64,000 nucleotides of DNA, from contig MU404174.1 in the NCBI GenBank assembly GCA_022695795.1, forward strand, positions 1 to 64,000. Reading direction: 5' to 3'. Of the stretch, positions 26,560 through 39,512 are shown piece by piece. Source of the stretch: Biscogniauxia marginata (taxonomy: Eukaryota > Ascomycota > Sordariomycetes > Xylariales > Xylariaceae). The first letter of the stretch is position 1; each line of letters starts with the position of its first letter. The translations under genes and the position numbers were made by a program. A model generated the notes under the pieces. The model had not been told where the DNA came from. It was given only the letters and a program-made list of their open reading frames with translations, and searched no databases.

Positions 26560-26995
26560 TCACGACTGCAAGGGCCAGCCACCAATACTAGTGTGCAGTA
26601 GGTACAGCAAATACACTAGAGACCCCACGTAGAGGAACATAGGTGGATTGACAATCATTACCAATTTCTGCTGCATGAGTCGCCGACTCGGGTTTCAGAC
26701 ATGCAGACGACCAACGACTGGGGCAGGAAGGCTGTAGGGAGGTATGATGAGCAATATGCCAATCGGTAGAAGGATGCATGGAAGTTCTCGACTCTTGCCC
26801 AATTCTCCAACTGCCGCAAGCCATTTCCATGTAAGACGTTCAAGGTGAAAGGGGAAGAAATACTCGTTCGTATGGAAAGCCACAACAGCAGCCACCGCGA
26901 ATCCCCTCAACCGGAGATCACCATGTTTCGCACAAGGCCTCAGGCTGCCGCCCAGTTCTGTCTTCCAAAAGGGCAGGTCGAGTCGCGAGACTGAT
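26560..26995 (-). pseudogene. Possible acyltransferase-3 family relic
   Basis: One minus-strand frame stays open for about 145 codons apart from a single TGA near 26696. It reads DLPFWKTELGG, then LRLRGFAVAAVVAFHTNEYFFP, and after the stop a hydrophobic run FLYVGSLVYLLYLL. The RGFAxxxVxxxH pattern after a tryptophan-containing lead resembles the start of fungal membrane acyltransferases (family 3, usually LDGLRGxAAxxVxxxH). No second conserved block could be placed. The resemblance rests on one motif, so this may be chance. Confidence 0.27.
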
Positions 26996-29900
26996 TGGTC
27001 GGGCCGGATCTAGTGTACAGACAGGCCCAGATAGATCAGAGATATGCCGGAACGTCCACTACCCGAGTCATCGGTACGGCCTAGTCAAGGCACAGGCGAC
27101 ATCCGGTTTCTCGCCCGTAGCCTATCGAGCCTGCGAGCCTAGGAAAGTCAGATGTGGGACTCGGTTGATCGCAGTGCATATCGCCTAGCCGAGGCAGCCC
27201 ACGAAGAACGAGAATTTTCGGAGGCTGCCCCGAGAGTCGCTGCTGTCGTGGGTGGTCGAGGTCTGTAGTTCGCATTCATCGAAGAACCCAGTTCCTTGCA
27301 CACGCTACACTACATACAACAATGGCCCGCCTGTAATCAATGTATGTAAATAGACGGAGGGTATATCATGACATAATCCCGACTTGCTTTCCTCTTATTG
27401 ACTCCGACCTGCTGTCGGAGTCGAATGGGAGCCTCAAAAGTACCGCAAAAGTACCACGCAGGAACAAAGGAACCCTTTTGTCAATCTCACCAGTACAAGC
27501 ACAAGCACAAGCACAAGGACGGTAAGCTAGAGACCCCGTTCGCACTTTGCAGTGGATCTTTATGTTATGTTTATATTATAACCGTCATGGAAGCGATGAT
27601 TTACTAAGTTCGTAGCGTCGTCTTAGGTAGGAACCCGCATCGCTTTGATACGCGGAACCGGGAGACTTTCATAAGGGGGGTGTAAGTCGGGTCTCCTTCA
27701 CACTTACGCTACCTATATGTACCAAATTAGGGGGAAGGGGGGGGGGGGGACGATCTAGGTACCTAGGTAGGTAATCGCTATGTAGGTACATGTGTACATA
27801 CAAGCCCCGTGCCCATCATTTCTAGGGTCCTTAATACACCAAATAATGGTTCCCTCAGGCAGCTTGGTGCCCCGAGCGTCAATTAAACCCGGCTTAGCCT
27901 GGCATTCTAAACCACTCTGTCGGGTTCTCAATCCAGGTCGTTGGGGCTACTGTATCTGAGATCGGTGATACATATGTACTATTCCTCCGGTCCCTATAAA
28001 CTAGGTATAGACCACGGCATGTTTTGTTTCGTAAAGCCGTGGTAGAGATAAATTGAACTATCCGGCGGTGACCAGAAAAAGAACCGGGTCTTACGACAAC
28101 TGCTGAGGCCTCTTCAATTTCCTACATCGGCTATCGTCATCCGTTTTTTTTCATGTGCAACTGACTTACACTAAACTGGACTAAACAATCCGGGCCGTTG
28201 CTCGTGTTAGCCAGTCATCGCTCTACATGCACCGTGTCTCAAGGCCCTACGAATAATTTCTGTCCAATCTTTACCCATCATGACAATCATTACCATCGTT
28301 CATGATCCACCTAGACATTTGTTGTATTGCCTACGGCAACTAATAGGAACCTACTGTCTAACCGTTGTAACATCATTGATACACCCTCTTCCACATGCAT
28401 TCCCACCCCGCTAGAGTTGCTGGCACGCCGAGACTATCTCGTATCAACCCACCCACCCACATACACGCCTCGATTGCTATGTACCTACCTGTACTTATTC
28501 TCTTAGCTCTAGGCGAGGCTCTCGCTTGAATTCACCCCCTTCTGCGGGGAGGCGGGCATTCTGCATTCTTGCTACTGCTCCTTAATCACTCAGTGCGGCG
28601 TGATCTAAAATCCTACGTCCTGCCGGCGGCAGCGTGGACAAGCCATGTGTCAAGTGGTTAGAAACGTGAAAAAGCCCATTTGTGTGTGCATGTTCATGGC
28701 GCATCTGAATTCGCATCGAGCACCAATCAAGTCTAAGCCACTGCTTCGGCCACCGGCGACAGCGGTGAAACCCCCGCCGCGATGGCGCTCATCCACATAC
28801 CAGGCGTTCCTAATTCATAGTGACTAAGGTAAACATTGTCCGTCAGGATCCAGTACCTAGGTATGACCATCCAGGAGCCATGCAACAGGTCACACGCCCG
28901 GCAAGTATGTAAGGATGAGGTCTCGGAAATCATGTTCAAGCTGGTGGTGGTCTTGCCTCTCAAGAGGCCCCTGCTATAATATCCAGCATTTATTTTCCAA
29001 ATGTCCCGTACATGAAGAGGTCATCAATAACGAGCAACGATTATTGAAACTTGGCGCACACACTCATGTACCGACTGGGCCAGAATCAGATTCAGATCAC
29101 TAGCAGATCAGACGGTTTCGTTACTTTTACTAAGCAGGGCCGTCGCGATGACAAGCTCAGCCAGTTCAGCCATGCTGTCAGGGGCCCCTGAGCTGACCCA
29201 GCAGGTCGGGTCGATGCCACGAGGTTATCTACAGGAACCATTCTACACGTACCACTTAGCTGCCGCTATGAGAAGCCATGTGCCTAGTTGAAAGTGTCTT
29301 AGATATTCAAATCTTACGAAACGGTCTAGCCTTCGCAAGACTATTGTTGCTCGAGAAGGCCGCGCGTTATGCGCAAAGGAGGGCGTCGTCGATATTCATC
29401 CCGTCAACCTTAGCTTCGCGATGAAGATGGTGCTGACACCCAGCTATACCTACGACCTGATCATCATTAAGGGTCGTTGAAACAATTTTATGCATATATA
29501 TCACCCTCTGATATACGAATTACATACTGCACTGAGTAGAGCCTTTCATCTTTTTGCCTGCGCCTCGACCAACTCCGCTCCCTGAAGATCAAACAAGATC
29601 TATCATATCCTGCCTTGGAAACCCCACGACAGAGCGACCCGACGAATTGGTATTTCCACGCGCCGCTCCGACCAGCCGCCCTTGATGGAACGTTTTACGC
29701 TTAACAATTCCCGTCTGGTCTTAGTTCCCTACTATTTTGGTTAAGAGAGACTTTGACCACCTTGTGAATGTACTATACTAGTAGGCTACCCCTGCATCAC
29801 TTTGGCGTCTACCAGCTCTTATGTGTACAGTACCTTTTAAGTACACTAGTCTCCGCGATATCTCTCCTCAGCGAGGCGCACACAATGTGGGCCACCCAGT

Positions 29901-32900
29901 ATTTGCAATCCATGGTCTGCTGGCGGAAATCGGCACGTCTATCTTGACACTGGGCACATGCAAATCCGTACGGTCACGGGCCACTATGTCAAGGCAAAGT
30001 TGATCCTTGGCGGAATTGATACGCACTTTTGAACGAGGTCACGATACGTTCCGCGGCATGGGTATTTTCTACTTACAGCGCCCGGAAACGGATACGCAGG
30101 AAACCCTGACCTTGGTGAGATTCAAACGATCGTTCGGAGCGAGATTGCCGTAATCAAGATTCTGCAGTGGGGGTGAAAGGAGAGCATGGATGTTCTCAGT
30201 TTTTGCTTTTTCTTTTCCGGGTCTCGCTTTCTGACGTTGTTCACTACTGTTCTTCTTTAGGTGGCGTGGCTTCAGGTCCAGAGTAGCCCATAAGTCTCTG
30301 ACAACAACGGGCGCTTGGGGGAGAGGTGTCCTCTCCCCCACGACATCCCGCAAACCACGACGTTGGCACCCTCCATCAGGCCGCTAGGTGAGGAATATCG
30401 CGGGAGGTCTTAGACAAGTAGTCTTGTCGTCCACAATTTCACGTAAACCGTCCAACCACAATTACAGGCGAAGGTCCAGTTTGAGCGATGGGGTATTAAC
30501 GGCTATCAAATGGTTGTAGTTTCTTGGGCATCAATTGGTCCTAAAAAGCCTCCTCCGGCAGAAGTGATAGGAATGTCTGTCTCGTTGAGCCTCATCGCCC
30601 CCCTTTTTCGAATTCCAGGACATCCAAGAATTCCCCGCCTGCTTCTCCTCCTCCCTTCACCCCCTCTCGCTTTGTAAGACTGCGCGCTGTCTGCAGCGTA
30701 CGGAGGCGGGATCCCCATCCAGCGGCATTTCAGCAGTATTGAGTCTGCATACACTCGGAGATCTTCTCTAAAACCGAACACAATTATAATGGCCCGTCTA
30801 AACATCCGTGCCTATCACCATCGTAATCTCTTCTGTAGACCTGTCAAGTCAGGAAGACTGCTCAGCAGCCAACGACACCGCAAGTTAGCCGGAGTCGGCC
30901 GACAGCGCACTCCCATTGGCGGAGCCAGACTTGATCTCTTTATGGTTTTCCTGATACAACATCATCGGCGACCTCGACTGGAACCTCTCCCGTAACCTCC
31001 GCGGATAAGTTATCAGTTTTCAGCCAGCCTCGTGCCTTGTCAAGATGTATGTCTCGCAGATTCGTATGGGCAAAGGTTGCGGCTCTAATTTCCTGTACCG
31101 TTGCTGCCGCTTGCGTCAGGCGCAACTCCCGGGATGCACGCTGCGCTGTCATCTCGCGTCTGCCGGGCATCGCGCTCGGCGCTACTCAGACTAGTATCCA
31201 GAATAGAAGAAGCAAACCTCTTGTCGGTCAGTGACATAATACAACCACCACGGATTCTCCTTCGTCTGTCGAGGCCGCCCACTTGTCACCCTGCAATGCT
31301 CCGAGCCTGCTTCGGGTGGCAGGTTGCAATGGAAATGAAAAACATAATCAAACAAAAGAAATAAAGTAAGCGAGACGGCGGGAAGGGCGCCAACGCAGCG
31401 AATCTCGCACCCGGGCGGTCACGGTGGCTCCTCCGCCCTCTGACTACCTACCACGTTGTCTCGGTCACCGGTGATCGACTTCGCATATGCCATACATCAT
31501 TACCGAAGGGGGGACTGCACACAACACAGTTGCATCGACCCTTCTTACCAGCAGAGGCATTAGGTAGCATGCATGGAATGACGGAATGACAAATATCGTC
31601 CTTGGTAGCACTGGTTAGAGATTGCTTCTCGTCCAACCCAAGAAAGGACTTTGATGTAATGTTAAAAAAACATGTCTCTCAGGGTAGTAATTACCTATTG
31701 CTCACCAAGAAATCTTGGCCAGGAGAAGAAAAACCCCTCCCCGGAGCGAGTCTGTCGTCCGTGGGCCCGGATAGTTGTAATGCCCGTCTTACGCCTAGGT
31801 GGCTCTGATCTGTCAGTTTTTTTATTATTACGAAGCTCCCAGAGCCTGCATCGTAGATCACGATATGATTGTAGATTGTTTGTAGATTTATTATTTCGTG
31901 TTTCTCTCTGCGCGGCATTAACGGCGAAGTGCGATGCGCATCTCCACGCATCACGCATCACACGTTATCACGCCCCTTGCCTCTAGGGAAGCCCCCTACT
32001 GAGCCTCCATAGTCGTCGAGAGAGAAATTCTCGACAGCTCCAATTCGGAAGACCCACCCCCTTTCGGCAGGGCCTCCTGACAATGCAGGTAAGGGTGGTG
32101 ATTGAACGGCACATTTCGACCGACTGCTCCTAACAGGAAAGCGACAACTCGCGTCGGGTTGATCTAGGGCGCAGAGTTGAGGTAGGTCTCTGTAGGTATC
32201 GGGGGTACCCCCTTCTATTTCGTAGACCGAAACTACGTTTAGCAAGCCCCGAGTTGGGTTGCCTCGCCTACGTGAAAACTAGATAGCGCTCCTTGAGTCA
32301 GGGCGTAGATGAGTAGATGACCCCCTCCCATCCCCTATGCGTTGGTGCCAGGACGGAGGGACTCCCCTAGCTGCGGGGAGTCCCTGGCACGCCTTGGAGG
32401 ATAAGACGATTATGTACTGTACCCATAGCTTCGCTTAAGCTTCATCGACAACAGGTGTATTTGGGTTAAAAGCTAGGCCTCGTGGCGGGCCTAGAGTGCC
32501 TGTACGGCACCTAAGCTAGAAATATGAAAATGTTGAATTAATTATGCTCATCTATTCGTAATGAAGGTTTCAAAATATAGCACGTTTATCCCAGCGTACA
32601 CAGTATTTCCCCTACCGTTGGTGGACAATTTTGCAAGCACAACGCTCTCTTGCTACTGCCCCGAGAGAATCTTAGTGTCAAGAAGTGCGGCCTACGATGA
32701 ATTTATTACCCGAGAACAACGGCAACGAGAATAATACGAATCTAATTAATATAGATATCGTTGGGTTTCGCTTAGATTGGGTTGTAAATCGAGAGCGATA
32801 TCGTGTCAATTGTACGGAAGTGGCATTCCTTGGGCGCAGACGACCTACGAACTGTCTTTCTGTTCTATCCACCTAGCAGGTCAGATACATTTCAGAAACT

Positions 32901-35140
32901 AGAGAGAGGTTTATCACGATGCTTCTGAGTTTCATATTCCCGGAATGGGATTCTCGGGGCCGAATAATGATACGGATTCTCGGTCATGGGTAAGCAGTAG
33001 TCTAGTCTGTCTGTTATGAAGATGCCAGTAGCCATTTTAACCAGTGCTCTTGAATGGGTCCCCTTGCGGTATACTTATAGATACTATTGTCAGGAGAATT
33101 CAGACAGATACTAGTGTTCCTAAGCTGGAACCCTATGCCTCTATGAAATGGGATAATAAGGGGCATCTAAAATGACGTTCTGTGATCGTGCAATTTTCGT
33201 GTCCATTAGAGCGTGACGGACAATTGGACCTAACTGTCTAGCTAGACCGCGTCGTCGCAGAACCTATTTATCCTTATAAGATAGTCAAAACTTAGGGTAC
33301 TGATTCCGAGTTGACGCCATATTCGGTAGGTGTGCTAGAGCCACCTGGGTTGGCGGAAGGGTTGTCCACAGCGCACCAGCTAAACTTGCAGGAGAGAAGA
33401 GAGAGTCGAGAAGTAGTATATTTCTGCATAAATATGTGTTTGTATAGACTTGAAGTATGTATTGGTGTTAAATGCCTAAATACTGACTATGCCGGGCCCA
33501 TGGGGTGAAGACAAATTATGCAGTGCCGACTGGGCGATGAGGTAGACGGTGGGAACCTCATCCTTTGGTGAACTAACGCTGGCCATGGCCTATTATCTGT
33601 TTAACAGTAGAGTTATAGCTTTGAGGCTTTAGTAAAGAAGGGTTATCTGAAATTCTAGTCATGACTGCTGACTCTGGCGTCTGTCTCTCATTGTCCGAAG
33701 CGAGTAAATATGAGAGACTCGATCTACTTCGGTATTTTAACGGAGCCGCGTGATGGGTCATGGTAGTTCTCTACAATCTCAATGGTTCTGGAATGCCTAT
33801 AGCGATCTCAATTACCTGGCAAGTATATTGCCGGTGGGTGGGAAACGTCTTCCACAAATATTAACATCTATAGAGAGACCTCAGCAATACCTCCAGTAAA
33901 AGCTAAATTTCTATTAGAACGCATGGATTGCTTGAAGTGTCCCTCGTCTCATTCTTGGAAGAGCTATCAGATATAAGAGCTGGATTTGATAGTATTATTA
34001 CAGGATATCACATAGACAGCATTCTGAGCACACGACGCCTTGAGGGCTGACAATCTGTTGCTATGAGGCAGTCGTGGAGATCTAAAGCACATTACCAATT
34101 GCATAATTAGGTGGAACGATTAAGTTTAGTTTTCTCCGGAGAGGAATGTCTTAAACTAGATAGAATATATATACTTCAGATTAAGATACTCAAGACAAGG
34201 CTAGCTTGGATATCATAAACATAACGGATAAGGGGTGATGGTGAGAAGCGTCATGGTTAGCAAGAACACGAGACGTGACCATACCGTATAGATATTATAC
34301 AACTTCAAGACCATACTAACATCCCGGATGATACACGCTCAAATAATCACCAACTCTGCTTCTTTCTAGAGCTTACGTCGGTGGGCGTGGTATTCTAAAC
34401 AAACACAACACCATTGGTTGCGGCTAACACTTGACACGATACGCCGATGAGATGAGACTGATATATAGTGCGTGATACACGGTGTTCGATTTCTAAGCAA
34501 ACAGAATGAACCGATGATGGCAATTTACCTCTAAATGTCAATATGGGGTGAGCCATATATCATGACCACGAATACCTACCTACCTATCATTTGACTTGGG
34601 GGCCGAATAGTGCATGAACCATCTCAATTATGTCACATAGAACACCAAGGTATCCGACAGGCTTTCGGGCATTCTAACCTATCCCCTTACTCTTTAAACA
34701 TATGCTTCAACAATTAAGGGGTTTGACGAAATTCAGTATATACTTCTAACAGGATACGAACATTAGGTTAGGTTAGTAGGTACCCCGGTACCTTTCAATT
34801 CTTTTAAGCCGTGGACAACCTAAGCTCGGGCCCGGCGTAGTCGGATATGCAATGATCCGGCGAGCCAATCAGGTGCTGACTCTTATCCCAATCCGCGTCA
34901 TGGGCCGGTTGGTCTGCTCTTACTAATAGGCCTGCTAAGATCTTAAGCTACTTCACTGCATATAGCAACAGGTGGCATCAACCACTTTGTGAGATCATCC
35001 CGCAAACGGATCGATCGCATGAGCAACCCATTGCTCAACCTACACATCCCACAAACGAAATAATGGGCACCTAGGTGTTTCTCGCAGCTTTATAATTATT
35101 CCCGACGCTCAACTAATTCCTACCGTATCCATCCGCCAAC
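26996..35140. other. Gene desert, right part
   Basis: About 8.1 kb with no open frame above about 105 codons. Recognisable items are a G-run near 27731-27749 and a strong hairpin at 32345-32390. The final few hundred bases form the HRD1 promoter. Nothing else could be assigned. Confidence 0.55.
32345..32390. repeat. Strong imperfect inverted repeat (hairpin)
   Basis: GGACTCCCC (32359-32367) pairs with GGGGAGTCC (32375-32383) across a 7-base loop. The outer arms GTGCCAGG (32345-32352) and CCTGGCAC (32383-32390) pair as well, leaving a one-sided bulge and sharing a base at the junction. The stem is GC-rich and stands in a gene desert. It could be the end of a decayed mobile element or a structured transcript. 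Confidence 0.85.
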
Positions 35141-37793
35141 ATGCGGCTCTTCTGGTACGCAGGGGTAAGCTTCATCTGCGCCGGCAACCTCGCGTGAGCT
35201 TCAAGCTGACTTTTGTGTCGCGCCCAGTTCTCGGCCGCCCTTGCGACAGGTGTCGTTGCCTATGCCTTCAACCAGCGGGCGAACTTCTACTCTGCTATGG
35301 TCTACCTGTCGCAAAATAACCTCAGTCTAATGGTGCGTGTCGCTCCTCCCTTGCTTCCCGATCCTTGCGCCATCGCCGCCATCGCCGCCACCGAGCTCGC
35401 TAACCTTTGTCCAATGCGCCCAGATCCTGATAAACCTCATCCTTTTGGGCTATAGTTCGTTTGTCTGGGGTCTCCAGCGACTGTGTTACGGCCCGCTCCG
35501 ACCCGTCGAGATCGAACAGCTTTACGAAAAAGCATGGTTCGCCGTCACCGAGACGTGCCTGGCCATGACCATCTTCCGCGAGGAGGTCGGCGCATGGTTC
35601 CTGGTTATGTTCACGGCTCTAGTTACAGGCAAGGTTTGGGAATGGATAGGCGAGGGCCGCGTCGAGATCTTGGAACAACAACCTCCGGCGAACCCCAGAC
35701 TGTTTCACACGAGGCTGAGTGTCTCGCTGCTCCTAAGCGTCGCCTACGATACCTGGTTGTTCACATACGCCGTCAACTCGGTCATCCAACAGGCCCGTCC
35801 TAATATGATGGTCATGTTCCTTTTCGAGTTTGCCATTTTAGCAACCTGTTCCTTCCGCACCGCTTTTCGCTACCTACTGTCCCTGGTCGAAGCAGACATC
35901 GTGAAGAAGCAAACGCGACAGAGATTGGAGGACAGGCGCCGGCAGGTCCGGGAGCAACGGTCGGAGATAATGCGGCGCCGCGAGTCCGGGGATCCCGCAG
36001 AGGCCGAAGCCGCCGAGCAGGAGGAGTTGCCTAACGAGGAGGATATTGATGAAATGGATATTGAGGTGCCAGGCTGGGAGTCCAAGGGACAATGGGTTCT
36101 AAGCCTCGACCTTATGACCGGTGAGTATTCTTCCCTGACCTTGTGATGGCTATCGCTTCTGACATGTAAACAAGATTTCGTCAAGCTCGGCATCTACTCG
36201 GCATTCTTCGCTATACTGATGATGTTCTATGGGCTCCCCATTCACATTATGCGCGACCTCTTCCTAACAGCTCGATCTTTCGTGAAGCGACTCGGCGCCC
36301 TCATGCGGTATCGCAAGGCCTTGCAAGATATGAATAAATACCCAGACGCCAACCAGGAAGAATTGTCGCGTGAGGATACCTGCATTATTTGCAGAGAAGA
36401 GATGAGGCCGTGGGATCCGTCTGCCGTAGGAGCCGTCGAGCGGTCCCGGCCCAAGAAGCTTCCTTGCGGCCATATCTTACACTTTGGCTGTCTCAAGGGT
36501 TGGTTAGAACGACAGCAGGTCTGCCCCACATGTCGGCGGTCCGTAGTCATCGACGGTGCCGGCCCTAATGGGGAAGCAGCTGCACCCGGTGCAAATTTGG
36601 GTGGCCAACCCCAGGTCCCTGGTCAGGCTGCGCCGAATGATGGAGGTGCGAATGCTGGCCAGCCAGCACGAGGTCGTGGCAATATGCGGGTTTTCCAGTT
36701 CGGTCCAATTCGGTTGGGGTTTGCGCAAGGGAATGCACAAAATATCCAAGAAATGGCCGATCGGCTACGTATGCCCCTTGATGGTGCTAATGTTCCTCAG
36801 CCAGCTCCGGCTCCGGCTCAGGTTCCGGCTGCCACTCCTGCTCCTGCCCCCCCTGTTCACAACCAAGGGCCTCCGGGAGGTGCCATAAACGCGCACAATA
36901 CGCTCAGCGGCATCTTTGAACTGCAGGCACAACTCCAGGATATCTTCCAGCGAATACAGCAAGAGATGTATGCTTTACAGATGAGCCAGGCTGAATTACA
37001 TACGCTGTACGCCATGACGGCTGAGCTGAGTCGCCTCCGCCAATTGCAACTACAGTCTCAAAACGGACCTATGAATCAACCCGGGCCACCGAACCACTTC
37101 ATCCCCTCTCAACCACCTCCTTTTCCACCTATGGCGCAAATGTCATCATTCCCTAACTTCGTTCCCCGTATTTCCCCACCAGCGGTCACTAGACATGGCG
37201 GTGTACCCTACGCGGCTGCGATTCCTTCAGGTAGCCAAGATCTTCCCGAGGGTGTTGTCATCCCTCCCGGTTGGTCACTCCTACCTCTGCAACGTCTAGA
37301 TGGTCAGCAATTCCAACACCCCGGAGGCAGTCACCCTACAACAACGGTACCCATAGACCCCCAAGAACAGCAACATGTCACTGTACCTTTGAGCAGTGAA
37401 GCTGCTACTAATGGTATAAATCCAGTCGCCAGCCCCTCCAACACATCAGCTCAAGAGCACTTTCATAATCTCCACGGGGAGGCACATAGCGGGCGTAACG
37501 AGGATGCAACCACAAGTACTTCTCAAGTACAGAGAGAGCCTCCAGATGTTGCTGCGCCCACCCCAGTGATGCCCAATTGGGGCAATACCGCACAGCTCTT
37601 TGCCAATGGCGGAGTTAGCAGTACTTCGTCAGCGACACCTTCTACACACGAGCCAGAGGCAAAATTAGACGAGACGTCTGCGTCAAGAGCTACGCAGGAT
37701 GACCCAGCCAAAGATGAGCAAGATGAATCCTCCAGTAGTACCTCGAAAGGTAAAGCGAAAGCAGTCACCATTGAGGACGCAGAGGATGAGTAA
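35141..37793 (+). CDS. hrd1: HRD1-type RING E3 ubiquitin ligase of the ER membrane
   Basis: Four exons, join(35141..35164,35228..35332,35424..36120,36175..37793), 814 aa; all splice sites are GT/AG and in phase. The first exon encodes only MRLFWYAG. The N-terminal about 270 residues form the multi-spanning Hrd1 membrane domain, with diagnostic blocks [61 protein letters not shown] and [14 protein letters not shown] cytosolic RING-H2 finger follows: C345, C348, C373, H375, H378, C381, C392, C395. The rest is a long Pro/Gln/Ala-rich tail ending in an acidic Lys-rich stretch. Hrd1 ubiquitinates misfolded lumenal and membrane proteins during ER-associated degradation and forms the retrotranslocation channel with Hrd3 and Der1. 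It stands alone beside the gene desert. Confidence 0.95.
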
Positions 37794-38546
37794 CTAATTA
37801 CACAACTGTCTATGAGTTCTGCTCCGGAATCTGTATCTAGATGCATGACTGCATCACAGAATGGCGTTGGTGGCGTTCCAAATTTCAGTGTGTATACTTG
37901 AGCGTCCTCCAAAAAGCTAAAAGGGGTTCCGGGCTAGTCATTTTGTCCGGCGTCTTTGTTGAATATATGAATTACTAGAAAATAATGCTCGGACTACTAC
38001 TCACTTTCACGAGACATGTCCACTTTGTGTATGTGCCAGTCTCAGTTGGCTTTCTCAACACTGCTACTTGATGCCATGGTGTAACTACAACTATCTGGAG
38101 TCTGGAGCTAGAGTGATGATAGCTCTACGAAGAATGATTCCAGAAATAGAATTACCATACATAGCTAGTTGCTTCCTTTTGGTTTTTAATGATCGTGTTA
38201 TGATTGACGCTGGATGATTTCTTTTAGTTAAAAGGGGGCATGAGCAATGACTCCTTATTTCATTATGATAGAGTCTCCCCTGTTTTCAGAAGAGGAAATT
38301 ATCTTCGACGAGTTTAATAGTAGAAAATAGTGTACGGCTATGTAAGTCGTGGTACAAGTTACCATATAAACACGGGCAAGACATTATAAACATGATAATC
38401 ATGAACTAGAAAAGTCCCCATTTCATGGCCTTCACCCTATTCGCATAAAATAAAACTCGATGGGGAGGTCTTGATGATTGCTGCAATCGCTGCACTAAAA
38501 AAAGAAAATCAAGAGTTAATAAGACACAACAAAAACAAGAACCATC
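37794..38546. other. Spacer between HRD1 and the 5S gene
   Basis: 3' flank of HRD1 and upstream region of the 5S rRNA gene. No open frame or repeat was recognised except the TATA-like element listed separately. Confidence 0.6.
38516..38523 (+). promoter_or_regulatory. TATA-like element of 5S rRNA gene
   Basis: TTAATAAG lies 24-31 bases upstream of the inferred 5S start. Fungal 5S genes commonly have an upstream TATA-like box at about -29 in addition to their internal TFIIIA-binding control region. Confidence 0.55.
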
Positions 38547-38665
38547 ACATACGACCATAAGACCCAGAATACTCGGCATCCCGTCCGCTCTGCCCTAGAT
38601 AAGCTGGGTACTGCCAGATTAGTAGTTGGGTCGGTGACGACCAGCGAATCCCTGGTGTTGTATGT
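38547..38665 (+). rRNA. 5S ribosomal RNA
   Basis: 119 nt from ACATACGACCATA to GTTGTATGT, recognisable against Neurospora-type 5S by the universal blocks CCCGTCCGCTCTGCCC, TAGTAGTTGGGTCGGTGACGACC and AGCGAATCCCTGGTGTTGTATG. Helix I closes (ACATAC with GTTGTATGT), and the helix II arms ACCCAG and CTGGGT are complementary. A T-run follows directly as a polymerase III terminator. Dispersed single 5S genes of this kind are normal in Pezizomycotina. A second copy lies at 58205-58323. Confidence 0.93.
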
Positions 38666-38674
38666 TTTTTTTTT
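38665..38674 (+). terminator. RNA polymerase III T-run terminator of 5S
   Basis: Ten consecutive T begin at the last base of the 5S RNA, as expected for polymerase III termination. Confidence 0.8.
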
Positions 38675-39020
38675 CCCTATTAGGGATTTTTTTAATAGCT
38701 TACATTTTTATAAGAGCACTATATAAAACTCGAGTTTAAATACCAGGTTTTATTATTACATTATTATTACAGCTCTAATTTATTAAATCTTTCTTGTTAC
38801 TTTAAATCATTTTAAAAATGAAGGACTTTATAAATAATATATATATATATAAAGGCTTATAAACGAGATTTAAGTCGCTTTTTACTTATAATAAAGATGA
38901 TTTACCTTAAAAGCGATTAAAAGGAATTATCTTTTTGTTATTTTTTTATCTTCGATATCTTAAATCTTATAAAAGTTTATATATAAATAGAGATAGGAAA
39001 AAGAGAAAGAAAACTTGAAA
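38675..39020. repeat. AT-only island, probable RIP-degraded DNA
   Basis: About 350 bp made almost only of A and T (for example TAAATAATATATATATATAT near 38830), abutting the 3' end of the 5S gene. The sharp drop in GC in otherwise balanced sequence fits an old repeat copy mutated C to T by RIP. The source element is not recognisable. Confidence 0.6.
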
Positions 39021-39512
39021 GTTTCAAAATTTGTGTCATTATCCCCCTATATAGGATCCCATAAGTCTCAGTAAAATAGGTAAGATATGCTAGAAATATA
39101 TAATCACATGATTGTCCACGTTAGCTGTCGGCGCTCTCCGGGTGTTATTCTATATACATATACGTGAGAGTGTGTAGGAGCTTATGTATCTCATTCGTTC
39201 CAGTCCCTTGGTGCTGCCGAGCCTTGGGAGTGGTCATTATAATTTTCCGGACCTACGGTTGTTGGCTTATCTATCCACAAGTGTTCTTGCCGAGCTTGGC
39301 TTTTGAATCCTTAACTTGGCTTGAGTCTAGCTGGTTAAATGCTTGGCTGTGTATAGATATATATTAGGTAAGTTAGTATAGATTGAAAAATGGGAGACTA
39401 AAATTAAAACTCCCTTCTACTACTATGTGATTATCATTTCATTTCCCACATGTTGGTAAGAATCGGGAGCTTACGAGCCGGAACATCCAAGGTAGATAAT
39501 ATACGTAGGTGC
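39021..39512. other. Intergenic stretch
   Basis: Nothing recognised. It separates the AT-only island from the decayed minus-strand gene. Confidence 0.5.
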
